Positions 8,207 through 17,900 are shown, numbered from the stretch's first letter. The stretch: 64,000 bases of DNA from JANXQG01 sp963804375 (GCA_963804375.1 CAWDQE010000014.1:434001-498000); one strand, 5' to 3'. Made by a program: numbers and translations. The notes: generated by a model not told the origin, from the letters alone.

Positions 8207-10342
8207 ATGGAAAGTAGTCCTCCAGCAGCCAAAACAGAATCGACCGAGGCAACCTGGCGCGAGATCGATCAGGTGATCGCGTCGATCGCGAAATTGGCGA
8301 AGTCCGAGGAGTCGCCGGGCCGGTTCTACGCGGTGCTCATGGAACAGATCGTTTCGGGCTTGGCCGCCCTGGGGGGCGCAGTCTGGACGCGGGACGCGGA
8401 CGGCAAACTCCGGCAAGAATGCCTGGTCAATCCGCCGCATCCCTGGATCTGCAACGACCAGCCCGATGTGCCCCGTCATGGCGATCTGGTCCGGCGCGTC
8501 CTGGAGTCGGGCGAGCCGCGACTGGTGCCGCCGACGACCATGCGTACATGGTGCCCGAAACCTTCGGCCGACCCAGACGGTGCCCCTCCGACCGCAAATC
8601 CCACCGACGTGCTGCTGATTCTCTTTCCCTGGTGCGTCGACCAGGCTTCGGCGGGATTGATCGAACTGTTCCAGCGGGCCGGCGGGGGACCCCAGATCGA
8701 GCAGGGGTATCTCAGATTTCTCGAAGTCATCGGCGAGATCGTTGCCGAGTTCCATCGCAACTGCCAGTTGCGCCAATTCAAGCAGATCGCCCACGACTGG
8801 GCGCAATTCGACCAGTTCGCCAGGCAGGTCTACGCCAGCCTCGACCTGCGTCGGACGGCTTTTACGATCGTCAATGAAGGGCGGCGGTTCCTGGAGTGCG
8901 ACCGCGTCAGCCTCCTGGTGCGGCGCGGCCGTCACTACCGTCTGATGGCGGTCAGCGGTGTGGAAAAACCGAACCAACGGGCCGAACTGACACGCCGCAT
9001 GGAGCGGCTCTGCGGGGCCGCAGCCAAGGTTGGCGAACCGCTTTGGTTCCCGGCCGCCAACAGCGACGTTGCCCCCGAGTTGGAGAGGCTGCGCAGCGAA
9101 TATCTGGACGAGTCGCACGCGCGATCCCTGGGGGTCGTGCCGCTGACCTACGACCCGCGACCCGCAAGCGGGCGCCCCGGTGCCCCACCGGAGACGGCGG
9201 GGCACCCGGTATCCCGGGTCGAGGTCGCCGGGCCCGCCATGGCGATTCTGGCGGTAGAAAAGTTCTTCGGCACATTCGCTGCCAGAGAGCAGGCGATGGT
9301 TGCCGAAGTGAGCGTTCATACGACCGCCGCGATGAAGAATTGCTTGGAACTTGAAGGTATACCGTTCTTGCCGATCCTGCGGAGCCTGGGCTCGTGGGTG
9401 AAGATCCGCCCGTTATTGAAGGGTGCTTTGGCCGCCGGCTTGATCGCAGCCATCGTTGCCGCGGCCCTGTGGCTGAAGGCCGACTTCAACGTTGTGGCCG
9501 AGGGCGAGTTGGAGCCGGCGCATCTCCGCGACGTCTTCGCCCGTGCCGACGGTACCGTGAGCGATCTTTGCGTCGAGCACGGGCAGCACGTCCGCGCCGG
9601 CGAGCTTTTGGCCAGGCTGCGGCGGCCGCAGTTGGACTTGGAGTTCGAGCAGGTGTTGGGCGAGCTGCAGACCGCCGAGAAGAAACTGGCGGCACTCGAA
9701 GCGGAGCGCCTCCAGGTCTCGCGCGACAGCGAAGATCAGCGGCGTCGCTACGGCCAGGCGACGGCCCAAGAGGAGGAACTTCACGAAACGATCAAGAGTC
9801 TCAAGGCACAATACGAAGTCCTCGAGAGCAAGAAATCCGAGAGCGAGGTCCGCAGCCCGATGGAGGGCGAGGTGCTGACCTGGAACGTGCGGCAGCTTCT
9901 GGAGGACCGGCCGGTAAGCCGTGGCCAGATTCTGCTGACAATCGGCGATCTGTCGGGCCCCTGGAAGTTGGAGCTTCGCGTGCCCGACCGCCAGGCGGGC
10001 CATGTCCTGGCGGCCCAGGAAACGCAGCCGGACGAACCGCTGCAGGTTTCCTACTTACTGGCGATGAATCCCCGCCAAAGCTTTCAAGGAACCCTCGCCC
10101 GTTTGGGCATGCGCAGCGAGACCGCGGGCTCATGGTCGCCCGGCACCCCCGGGTCGCCGGACGGCCCGTTCCTGGCGGCCACCGTCGACGTCGATCGTTC
10201 GTCCCTCGATCCGTGTACGGGGCACCCGGTAAGTCGGGTCGGGGCCGGCGTGAGGGCCTATATCCAATGTGGGCGTCGCAGTCTGGGCTACGTCTGGCTT
10301 CACAATCTTCTCGACACGATTCGAACCTGGTTCTTCTTTTGA
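8207..10342 (+). CDS. GAF-domain membrane-fusion (HlyD-like) adaptor protein
   Basis: The 711-residue product joins a cytoplasmic sensory half to an adaptor. Residues about 15-380 look like two GAF-type domains (QVIASIAKLAKSEESPGRFYAVLM... and FARQVYASLDLRRTAFTIVNEGRRFLECDRVSLLV). One transmembrane helix follows at about 403-424 (GALAAGLIAAIVAAALWL). A biotinyl-lipoyl-like half-motif comes next (GTVSDLCVEHGQHVRAGELLARL), then a coiled coil at about 480-550 and a second lipoyl half (SPMEGEVLTWNVRQLL), as in HlyD adaptors. Three 22-nt hairpin elements interrupt it, translated TMRTWCP, GHPVSRV and GHPVSRV, all in apparent loops. It is first in a run with two further adaptor genes (16-bp gap, then a 4-bp overlap). 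The GAF ligand is unknown. Confidence 0.8.
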   Translation: MESSPPAAKTESTEATWREIDQVIASIAKLAKSEESPGRFYAVLMEQIVSGLAALGGAVWTRDADGKLRQECLVNPPHPWICNDQPDVPRHGDLVRRVLESGEPRLVPPTTMRTWCPKPSADPDGAPPTANPTDVLLILFPWCVDQASAGLIELFQRAGGGPQIEQGYLRFLEVIGEIVAEFHRNCQLRQFKQIAHDWAQFDQFARQVYASLDLRRTAFTIVNEGRRFLECDRVSLLVRRGRHYRLMAVSGVEKPNQRAELTRRMERLCGAAAKVGEPLWFPAANSDVAPELERLRSEYLDESHARSLGVVPLTYDPRPASGRPGAPPETAGHPVSRVEVAGPAMAILAVEKFFGTFAAREQAMVAEVSVHTTAAMKNCLELEGIPFLPILRSLGSWVKIRPLLKGALAAGLIAAIVAAALWLKADFNVVAEGELEPAHLRDVFARADGTVSDLCVEHGQHVRAGELLARLRRPQLDLEFEQVLGELQTAEKKLAALEAERLQVSRDSEDQRRRYGQATAQEEELHETIKSLKAQYEVLESKKSESEVRSPMEGEVLTWNVRQLLEDRPVSRGQILLTIGDLSGPWKLELRVPDRQAGHVLAAQETQPDEPLQVSYLLAMNPRQSFQGTLARLGMRSETAGSWSPGTPGSPDGPFLAATVDVDRSSLDPCTGHPVSRVGAGVRAYIQCGRRSLGYVWLHNLLDTIRTWFFF
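8535..8556 (-). repeat. 22-nt hairpin element in GAF-HlyD gene
   Basis: Stem ACCATG/CATGGT with GCGTAC centre; inserted antisense to the gene and translated TMRTWCP in the first GAF-like domain. Confidence 0.8.
9200..9221 (+). repeat. 22-nt hairpin element in GAF-HlyD gene
   Basis: Stem ACCCGG/CCGGGT, loop TATC; translated GHPVSRV. A decayed antisense copy (CGACCCGC...GGGCGCCC) precedes it at about 9158-9178. Confidence 0.8.
10220..10241 (+). repeat. 22-nt hairpin element in GAF-HlyD gene
   Basis: Stem ACCCGG/TCGGGT with one mismatch, loop TAAG; translated GHPVSRV near the C-terminus. Confidence 0.75.
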
Positions 10343-10358
10343 GTTCTAAGGATTACCG

Positions 10359-11315
10359 ATGTTCTACACGACGCTCCTTTCGCTTGCCATCGCTTCGGCC
10401 AATCCGTCGGCCACTGCGGCGTACCCGGTACCCCGGGTCGCCGAGGCGGTCGAGACCGTCGAGGTGCCGTCGATGTTGATCAAAATCGACGAGCAGGTCG
10501 ACGTGCCGGCCCGCGAAGCGGGTGTGCTGGCCGCCGTCAACGTCCGCGAAGGGCAGATGGTGGAGCAGGGATCTCTGATCGCCCAGATCGAAGACGACGA
10601 AGCCCGCATCGCGGCCGAGCGCAGCAAGATCGAGGTGGCACTTGCCAAGGCCAACGCCGAGAACGACGTTGGCATCCGCTTTGCACGGAAGACGTTGGAA
10701 GTGTCCAAGGCCGAGTTGCATCGTTCGGCGGAAGCGTTGGAGCATTATGCCAAGAGCATTTCCGCCTCGGAAATGGACCGTCTACACCTCCTCGTCGACA
10801 AGAGCAAGGTTGAAATCGAACAGGCCGAGCACGAATTCAAGAACGCCGGTTACACTCTGCAAATCAAGGCGACCGAGTACCAGGCCGCCCAGCAGGCCGT
10901 GGGCCGCCGCAGAATCACGGCCCCCCTGGGAGGAGTCGTTGTGCAGGTTCTGCGGCATCGCGGCGAATGGGTCAAGCCGGGCGAGACCGTCGTCCGCATC
11001 GTCTGCCTCGAGCGCCTCCGGGCCGAAGGATTCCTCCATTCCCGTTACCTCAGCCCGAAACTCGACGGCCGCAAGGTCAAGCTGCTCGTCGATCTGCCCG
11101 GCGCGCGACCCGGACCCAAGGTACTGGGTGCCCCACCGGGTGCCCCGGCGGCTGAGTTCCCCGGCAAGATCGTCTTCCTGGACCCCGAAATCGATCCGGT
11201 CAACGCCCAGTTCCACGTGTGGGTGGAGGTCTTCAACCAGGGCCGGGCACCAGGTACTCCTGGTCGACTGCGTCCGGGGATGCGGGCGAAAATGGTGCTC
11301 GACGTGCCGCGATGA
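10359..11315 (+). CDS. HlyD-family periplasmic adaptor
   Basis: The 318-residue product starts with a short signal-like stretch (MFYTTLLSLAIASANPSATA). Residues 40-85 carry the first lipoyl half (PAREAGVLAAVNVREGQMVEQGSLIAQIEDDEA), 86-185 a coiled coil, about 190-215 the second half (ITAPLGGVVVQVLRHRGEWVKPGETVVRI) and the remainder a beta-barrel with FPGKIVFLDPEIDPVNAQFHVWVEV. This is the full membrane-fusion-protein order. Three hairpin elements are present: AYPVPRV right after the signal, PGPKVLGAP and APGTPGR. Its stop overlaps the next gene's start (ATGA), so the two are translationally coupled. It probably bridges the M50/HlyD protein and the TolC-like channel. Confidence 0.85.
   Translation: MFYTTLLSLAIASANPSATAAYPVPRVAEAVETVEVPSMLIKIDEQVDVPAREAGVLAAVNVREGQMVEQGSLIAQIEDDEARIAAERSKIEVALAKANAENDVGIRFARKTLEVSKAELHRSAEALEHYAKSISASEMDRLHLLVDKSKVEIEQAEHEFKNAGYTLQIKATEYQAAQQAVGRRRITAPLGGVVVQVLRHRGEWVKPGETVVRIVCLERLRAEGFLHSRYLSPKLDGRKVKLLVDLPGARPGPKVLGAPPGAPAAEFPGKIVFLDPEIDPVNAQFHVWVEVFNQGRAPGTPGRLRPGMRAKMVLDVPR
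10419..10440 (+). repeat. 22-nt hairpin element in HlyD gene
   Basis: Stem ACCCGG/CCGGGT, loop TACC; the left end reads GCGTACC instead of GGGCACC. Translated AYPVPRV. Confidence 0.7.
11110..11131 (-). repeat. 22-nt hairpin element in HlyD gene
   Basis: On the minus strand it starts GGGCACC, has stem ACCCAG/TTGGGT and loop TACC, and ends GGTCC. Translated (plus strand) as part of GPKVLGAP. Confidence 0.7.
11245..11266 (+). repeat. 22-nt hairpin element in HlyD gene
   Basis: Stem ACCAGG/CCTGGT, loop TACT; translated APGTPGR. Both stem halves differ from other copies in a paired way. Confidence 0.8.
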
Positions 11316-13663
11316 CTCACTCTTCAAAGCATCATGATACGGCTGCCGAACGGCCGTTCCTCCTGCGGCGCCGGCCCGACTTGACGATCGTGCCGCAGGA
11401 CTACGGGCGGCAGCGCTATTGGCTTGTCAAAGACCCTGTGTCGCTGAACTATTTCCACCTGCGCGAAGAAGAGTACGCGATCCTGGAAATGCTCGACGGC
11501 CGCACCGGCTTCGCCGAGATCAAGGCCCGCTTCGAGAAACGCTTTGCTCCCTTTCGACTCCCGTTCGAACAGATCCAGGCCTTCCTGGGGAGATTGCATC
11601 AGTGCGGTCTGATCCTCTCCGACGCCCCCGGTCAAGGCGAACAGTTGCTGGAACGTGCCGCCGCTGGCCGCAAGCAGCGTTGGCTGGCGGCATGGGCGAA
11701 CGTCCTGGCGATCCGCTTTCGCGGCGCCGATCCTCAGCCGCTGTTGGATTGGCTGGCCGGGCACCATGTATTCATGGTCGGCTGCCGCTGGTGCTTCTCA
11801 CGGGCGTTCCTTCTGCTGGTTCTTCTCTTGGCCTTAGCGGCCGTGGCCGTCGGGGGCACCCGGTACGCCGGGTCGCTCCAGGCGCCGATGTTGCCGGCCA
11901 TGTGGGCCGCGGGCGCCGTGCGCAGCATGGGCGGCGAGTTCTTCTACCCCGGCAACCTCGTTTGGCTGGCGGTCGTCCTGGCGGCGGCGAAAGTCCTGCA
12001 CGAACTGGGCCATGCCTTGAGCTGCCTGCACTTCGGCGGCCAGTGCCGCGAGCTTGGGCTGATGTTGCTGGTCTTCACGCCGTGCCTTTACTGTGACGTG
12101 TCGGACGCCTGGACGTTTCCCGACAAGTGGCGACGGATCACGGTTTCGGCCGCCGGGATCGTGGTCGAAATCTTCCTGGCCTCGGTGGCCACGCTGCTGT
12201 GGTGCTACACGCGCCCGGGACTGGTCCATGCGTTGTCCCTCAATGTGATGGTCGTCTGTTCGGTGAGTACGTTGTTGTTCAACGGAAATCCCTTGCTCCG
12301 CTACGACGGCTATTACGTCCTGGCCGACCTGTTGGAAGTGCCGAACCTGGCTGAACAGTCGCGGCTCGTCGTGGTCCGCACTGCGGCGTTTCTCTTCCTG
12401 GGCATTCGCCAGATGAGCGATCGGATGCTGCCTGCCCGAGGGCGCTGGCTCCTGGGGCTCTATGGTCTCGCCTCATTGGCATACCGCTGCTTCATCACCT
12501 TGGCGATTCTCTGGTTCGTGCATCGCATAACCAAGTCCTACGGCATGGAGGTTTTGGGCAACGCTCTGGCGGTCGTTGTGCTTGGCGGCATGGTCCTGCT
12601 GCCGGCCTGGCGGTTTGCGGCCTTTCTGGGCAGCCGGGGCACCCGGTGGGGCACCCGGCACACTGGGTCCGGATCGTGGAGGCGCGGCCGGCGATGGGGC
12701 ACCCACTACCCTGCGTCGCGGGCGATAGTCCTTTGCGGACTTTGGGCCGGCGGACTGGTGTTTTTCGCGCTACTTCCCTGGCCTTGCCGCGTTGCGGCGC
12801 CCATGGTCGTCGAGCCGGAGAACGCCCACCGCGTCTATGCCGTCGTGGCCGGCACAATGATCAGTTCGGTCCGCGCCGGCGAGCGGGTCGAGAAGGGCCA
12901 GGAAGTGGCGCGGCTGGTCAATCTGGACATTCGAAAAGAAATCGTGGAACTGACGGGGAAGCGCAACCAGCAGCGCCGGCAGCTCGCGATCCTCCGCTTG
13001 CGGCAGGCGCAGGATCGGAGCGTTGCCGGGCTGATCCCGACCGCGGAAACGGCGCTGGCGGATCTTGAGGAGCGCCTGCGCCAGCGGCAGCGCGACGAAG
13101 AGAGCCTCGTGCTGCGGGCGCCGCTGGACGGAACTGTGCTGCCGCCCGGGCACCATGTACCCATGGTCGACTCCGTCGTTCCGCCGCCGGCTTCCGCACA
13201 GTTAGGCACGTGGACGGGGACGCCTTTGGACGAGCGGAACCGCGGTTGCCAGGTCGAGACGGGCACGCTGGTCTGCATGATCGGTTCGGCCCAGCCAGTC
13301 GAGGCCTTCACGGTGATCGATCAGGATGCCGTCGCCCTGGTCCGAGAAGGGCAACCCGTACGCCTGCGGATCGACGCCTTGCCCGGCGAGGTCTTCGAGG
13401 GCCGCGTCGTGGAGATCGCCACAAGCGACCTGAAAGTGGTGCCGCGCGAGCTGGCCGCCGGCGCCGACCTGGCGGTGTGCGTCGATCCTCGCGGAATCGC
13501 CCGGCCAGCGTCGATCTCCTATCAGGTCCGAGTGCGGTTCGATCGGCAGCCCGGCGTCTCGCTCTTGGGAAGCCGCGGGCAGGCCAAGATCCTCGTGGAC
13601 CCGCAGTCGCTTGTCGAGCGGCTCTACCGCGCCTTCCGGCAGACCTTCGAGCTCCGCTGGTAA
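11312..13663 (+). CDS. PqqD-like / M50 site-2-type protease / HlyD fusion
   Basis: The 783-residue product starts at the ATG overlapping the previous stop. Residues about 15-105 form a PqqD-like winged-helix domain (YWLVKDPVSLNYFHLREEEYAILEMLDG). A multi-helix membrane region follows with the M50 zinc motif HELGH (His230, Glu231, His234) and the partner motif NPLLRYDG near residue 327, both intact. The C-terminal third is an HlyD-type module (VVAGTMISSVRAGERVEKGQEVARL, coiled coil, LRAPLDGTVLPPG). Site-2 proteases cut within membranes, while PqqD domains usually hold a peptide substrate. No ABC or RND pump is seen nearby, so this protein may be the inner-membrane core of the exporter. It carries five hairpin elements, more than any other gene here. 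Confidence 0.85.
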   Translation: MTHSSKHHDTAAERPFLLRRRPDLTIVPQDYGRQRYWLVKDPVSLNYFHLREEEYAILEMLDGRTGFAEIKARFEKRFAPFRLPFEQIQAFLGRLHQCGLILSDAPGQGEQLLERAAAGRKQRWLAAWANVLAIRFRGADPQPLLDWLAGHHVFMVGCRWCFSRAFLLLVLLLALAAVAVGGTRYAGSLQAPMLPAMWAAGAVRSMGGEFFYPGNLVWLAVVLAAAKVLHELGHALSCLHFGGQCRELGLMLLVFTPCLYCDVSDAWTFPDKWRRITVSAAGIVVEIFLASVATLLWCYTRPGLVHALSLNVMVVCSVSTLLFNGNPLLRYDGYYVLADLLEVPNLAEQSRLVVVRTAAFLFLGIRQMSDRMLPARGRWLLGLYGLASLAYRCFITLAILWFVHRITKSYGMEVLGNALAVVVLGGMVLLPAWRFAAFLGSRGTRWGTRHTGSGSWRRGRRWGTHYPASRAIVLCGLWAGGLVFFALLPWPCRVAAPMVVEPENAHRVYAVVAGTMISSVRAGERVEKGQEVARLVNLDIRKEIVELTGKRNQQRRQLAILRLRQAQDRSVAGLIPTAETALADLEERLRQRQRDEESLVLRAPLDGTVLPPGHHVPMVDSVVPPPASAQLGTWTGTPLDERNRGCQVETGTLVCMIGSAQPVEAFTVIDQDAVALVREGQPVRLRIDALPGEVFEGRVVEIATSDLKVVPRELAAGADLAVCVDPRGIARPASISYQVRVRFDRQPGVSLLGSRGQAKILVDPQSLVERLYRAFRQTFELRW
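11759..11780 (+). repeat. 22-nt hairpin element in M50-HlyD gene
   Basis: Stem ACCATG/CATGGT, loop TATT; translated GHHVFMV just before the first membrane helix. Confidence 0.8.
11854..11875 (+). repeat. 22-nt hairpin element in M50-HlyD gene
   Basis: Stem ACCCGG/CCGGGT, loop TACG; translated GTRYAGS after the first membrane helix. Confidence 0.8.
12649..12670 (+). repeat. 22-nt hairpin element in M50-HlyD gene
   Basis: Imperfect stem ACCCGG/CTGGGT with CACA loop; translated GTRHTGS. A further GGGGCACCCGG half-copy directly precedes it. Confidence 0.6.
12697..12718 (+). repeat. 22-nt hairpin element in M50-HlyD gene, decayed stem
   Basis: GGGCACC start, TACC loop and GTCG end are kept but the stem is poorly paired; translated GTHYPAS. 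Confidence 0.5.
13148..13169 (+). repeat. 22-nt hairpin element in M50-HlyD gene
   Basis: Perfect stem ACCATG/CATGGT, loop TACC; translated GHHVPMV in the HlyD module. Confidence 0.8.
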
Positions 13664-13667
13664 GGGC

Positions 13668-14408
13668 TTACTTGTCGCCCATCTGCCCTGGCGCGCAAGG
13701 CGAGAAGTACGGATAGCTCCACTGGAACGGCACGCAACTGCCGGGCCGATACTGGCCCAAGGTGTAGACGCATTCCCGCGACGGTTCCGCCACCATCAAG
13801 TAAGGCAAGGTGGGTATCGTGCCGAAGAAGTGGGCGCTGGAGACCAGCGGCTGAACCCTACGCAGGTAGGTCTGCGAGTAGCCGTAACGTTCGAGGTTCG
13901 ATTCTTCGAAGTAGAGCGGGCCATAGCACAGCGAAGGCGCTTCCCAGCAGTAGCAGAGCGGCGTCCACACACGGGGCGTCAACGCATAGTGCGCAAAGGT
14001 TTGCGACGGATCGCATACCGGATGGATATCCTTATCCACATCCTCCGGCTTCCCGACATTTTCTTTTGAATCCCTAGGCGGTTTGGCATTGATATTGGTA
14101 TTTATGTCGGTGACCAACCGTTGTTCCGTGCATTTGCCGTTTGGACCCATGCCCGCGAGTCCAACATCGGCGGGCGCCGGCTTTTGCTCGGTTCCACCAG
14201 CAGCGACCGCTTGCGAATCCGCCGCCGCAGGGGCCCCGAAGTTCACCGGCCGGATCTGCTCGCCGGCAGACGCTGCGGCGGGTGCGGAGAGGATTGGCAG
14301 GCGGTTCTCGGCCTTCAAACGTGACCCGAAAATCGCGATCAAGGTGAATGCGAGCATGGCGCCGACTGCCAGCCGCCATCGCCGGCGAAGTGGAAGGTTG
14401 AGGTTCAT
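13668..14408 (-). CDS. Exported hypothetical protein with aromatic/Cys-rich C-terminus
   Basis: The 246-residue product starts at MNLNLPLRRRWRLAVG with a GGAG site upstream; a GTG four codons earlier overlaps that site and is less likely. It has one N-terminal signal or anchor segment (LAVGAMLAFTLIAIFGS), an Ala/Pro-rich linker, and a compact C-terminal domain of about 115 residues (WTPLCYCWEAPSLCYGPLYFEESNLERYGYSQ and later YLMVAEPSRECVYTLGQYRPGSCVPFQW). The C-terminal domain contains many Cys, Tyr, Trp and Pro residues. I do not recognise an assigned family, though similar domains occur in planctomycete exported proteins. It converges on the M50/HlyD gene (4-bp gap) and is divergent from the giant protein, so it may be an accessory to export or surface anchoring. 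That role is inferred only from position. Confidence 0.65.
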   Translation of the reverse strand: MNLNLPLRRRWRLAVGAMLAFTLIAIFGSRLKAENRLPILSAPAAASAGEQIRPVNFGAPAAADSQAVAAGGTEQKPAPADVGLAGMGPNGKCTEQRLVTDINTNINAKPPRDSKENVGKPEDVDKDIHPVCDPSQTFAHYALTPRVWTPLCYCWEAPSLCYGPLYFEESNLERYGYSQTYLRRVQPLVSSAHFFGTIPTLPYLMVAEPSRECVYTLGQYRPGSCVPFQWSYPYFSPCAPGQMGDK

Positions 14409-14976
14409 GGTTCGCTCCACTGCCTGAAAATATCGCCGAAGCTACAGATCCGGACACGCTCGTTCTGGGGGAAGCCGCATCGTTGCACCCATTGCGGTGG
14501 GCGGCGGGGTTGGCGATACGGTTTTTCGCATGGATTCGACTCGTAGTCTTGCCGCATCATCTTCAATGGACAATTTCTTTCAGCAACCCCTCTGCTGAAA
14601 TCGGTCCGTTACTTCCGTTTCCATTACTTCCCTGGTGGTAATCGTTAGGCTTTAGCTAATTTAACTTAGATAACCGGCTCTTGACATTCTGAGCCGGCTA
14701 GACCGGGCTGGCAACTTCGTGTTTCAACTCGGTCCCCTGCTTCTCCGCCAAATCCCCCGAAGCACTTTGTTGACTTTGGCCGGAATCGTAATGACAATGG
14801 AGATTATTTCCAATCTAGTCTGGCAGTAATCCCGATTGAGGGCGGCGTTCGTGGCGGTAGTTATTCCTGAGAAGGTTGGTGCAGTACCGGGAAACGTCTT
14901 CGTATTGGACCCCTCGTAAGGAGCCCCCCGATGTCGCCTGGAGTGGACTCGATGTCGCAGGAGTAAGGGGCATACC
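14409..14976. other. AT-richer divergent intergenic region upstream of the giant gene
   Basis: No convincing gene. It is less GC-rich than its surroundings, as expected of a promoter region. An inverted repeat CCGGCTC/GAGCCGG (14674-14680 and 14691-14697) encloses TTGACA at 14681-14686, but no good -10 box lies 16-18 bases downstream. Two direct copies of GATGTCGC followed by a GGAGT (about 14930 and 14951) precede the TTG start. Confidence 0.45.
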
Positions 14977-17900
14977 TTGTCGTTTTTTTTGCTTCTATCG
15001 GGGCTGAGGCAGCGGATCGTCGGCTGGCTCAAGAGATCGTCATCGCGATCGTTCGACGAGGAATTGATTCCTTGCCTCTTCGTACGCCAACTGGAAGACC
15101 GCCGTGTCTTGAACGCCCAGGCATTGCCTTTTCAAGAGGTGGCCCAGACGCTCGTCGTTGCGGCGAGTTCGTCTGCCAACAATGGCCACGCCGACACGTT
15201 TCAGGTGAGCCGGCAGGGTAACCAGGTCGATATCGTCGTCGACGGCGAGCAGACGGTGACCGCCAACCTGCAGAACGTGGCAGCGATCCGGCTGCAAGGC
15301 TCGGGGAACCAAGACACGTTCATCATCGATTTTTCCAGCGGAGATCCAATTCCTAGAGGCGGCATCCAGGTGATTGGCGGCGGAAGCCCGACCGGCGCTG
15401 CCGATACCCTCGTGCTACAGTCCGCTCCGACCACGGCGCCGATCAGTTCGGTCATCGACCAGGTCAATTCCGTCGGCGCCGGCACGATTCAACTCCAAGG
15501 CAGCGGGCCCTCCAGTGCCGCCGACACGATCACGTATTCCGGCATCGGCCGCATCCAGGATGCCGTTCCAACCCGCAATGTCTCGCTGGTTGATAATGTT
15601 GCCGGTGATTCACTGCAGGTCGGCAGCCCGTCGGGCGGCAGCGGCCTGACCATTGCTTCCAGCAAGACGGCGCAGGTCGAGTTGTCGTCGTCGCCCCGTT
15701 CTTTGACGGTCGACACGAGCGCTCACGAGGCAGGCGCCGCGGATGCGGTTCAAATCGAGACCATCCAGTCGCCTTCCCCCTTGGATCTCTCGGTCCACGT
15801 GGCGACCGGCGATACGATCGGGATCGGCGGCCAGAGCGACCTGAGCGGCGGAAATCTGACAGTTGCCGGCAGCTCGATCCGGATCGATGGGACGCTGACC
15901 AGCCACGGCGGCAACGTGACGCTCGACGCGGGCGGCCAGGGCACGCTGTTGGACCACGGGACCATCGACGTCTCCAATCCTGCGCCCGGGCAGCAAGGCG
16001 GCCAGGTCGAACTGCTCGGTGACCGCGTGGAACTGCTGGATCAGGCCCGCGTGGATGCCTCCGGCGACGGCGGCGGGGGAACGGTGCTCATTGGCGGCGA
16101 CTTGCACGGCGCCAACCCGGACATCACCGACTCGCAGAACGTGTACGTCGGGGCCAACGTGCAAATCGCGGCCGATGCGATCACGGCCGGCAGTGGCGGC
16201 AAAGTCGTCGTATGGGCGGACCAGTCGACGCAGATGTATGGTGCAATTACCGCTCGGGGCGGATCGCTTTGGGGCAACGGCGGTTTCGTCGAGGTGTCCG
16301 GCGAACAGGACCTGTTGATCACGGGGCACCCCGATCTCACCGCGCGAGCCGGTGTAGCCGGCACCCTTTTGCTCGACCCGGGCTCGGTGACCATCAACCA
16401 CAGCAGTTCCTCTGGTGGCGCACAAAACAACACCTTTGGCGATTCGTATATCGAGAGCCAATTAGCCCTCGGCAGCCTCACCATTTCGACAGCCAATTCC
16501 GCGGACAATCTTACGCAGACTTTGGTGGTGAACGGCACTGCCGATGCATTGGGCGCTGCCGTCATTTCATGGAGTTCGGCAAACACCCTGACTCTCATCG
16601 CCAGCGGTTCGATCAGTCTACATTCTGGAAGCAGCATCAGCAACACTGGTACCGGCAACGGTGGACAGACGTTGCTGAGCTTGAACGGCGGTACGATCAC
16701 GATGTCGGGCAGTATCGGTTTGTCGAGCGGAAACGTCGCCTTGACGGCCACAAGCACGATCGCGGAAAGCGGCGGCCCGATGGGCGGCGCGATCGGCTGT
16801 GGGCTCCTCACGGCCAGCTCGGTCGGCGGCATGACGCTGAGCGGCCCGAACACGGTCGCGAGTTTCAACGCCAAGAACACCGGCGGCGGCGATGTGCAGC
16901 TTGCCAACACGGCGGCGACGCTCACCGTCATAGGCGTTATCCAGTCCAGCGGCGGGAACGTCCAGGTGGGCAACGCGGGCGCGATCGTCGTGACGGGCGC
17001 CATTGCGGCCGGCGTGGGCAAAGTCACGCTCGCGGCCACAAGCACGATCGCCGAAAGCGGCGGCGCGATCGGCGGCGGTACCCTCGCGACCAGCTCGGTG
17101 GGCGGCACGATACTCAATGGCACGAACGCGGTCGCCAGCTTCAACGCCAAGAACACCGGCAGCGGCGGCGATGTGCAACTTGCCAACACGGCGGCGACGC
17201 TCACCGTCATAGGCGTTATCCAGTCCAGCGGCGGGAACATCCAGGTGAGCAACACGGGCACGGTCGTCGTGACGGGCGCTGTCGCGGCCGGCATGGGCAA
17301 TGTCTCGCTGACGGCCACGAGCACGATCGCCGAAAGCGGCGGCGGCGCGATCGGCGGCAGTCTCCTCACGATTGGCTCGGTGGGTGGCACGATGCTCAAT
17401 GGCATGAACGCGGTCGCGGGCTTCAACGCCACCAACACCACCAGCGGCGCGATCAGCCTGAGCGACACGGCCAGCCCGCTGACGATCACGGGCATCAGCC
17501 AGAGCGGCGGCGGCACCAGCGTAAGCAACACGGGCCCGCTGACGACTACGGGGGCCGTGAGCACGGCGGCCAACGGCGGCATCAGCCTGACCGCCACGGG
17601 CACGGAGACGATCGGCGGAGCGGTGACGGCGGGCGGTGCGGGCACAGTGACGCTCGATTCGACGGGCGGCGACCTGCTGGTCAAGGCCGCGGTGAGCAGC
17701 ATGTCCGGCGCAATCGACGCCACGGCCGGCGGGGCGATCACCGAGTCGGGCGGCGGTGCCTTCGGCACCAACGGCCTGCTCACGACCAATTCCACCCGCG
17801 GCCAGACCCTGAACGGGGCCAACACGGTAGGCAGCTTCAATGCCACGAACGCCGCCAGCGGCGCGATCAGCCTGAGCGACACGGCCAGCCCGCTGACGAT

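Noticed and set aside
9158..9178. Full extra copy of the hairpin element
   Set aside because: Only one arm and a changed loop are recognisable, so I mention it as a decayed copy only.
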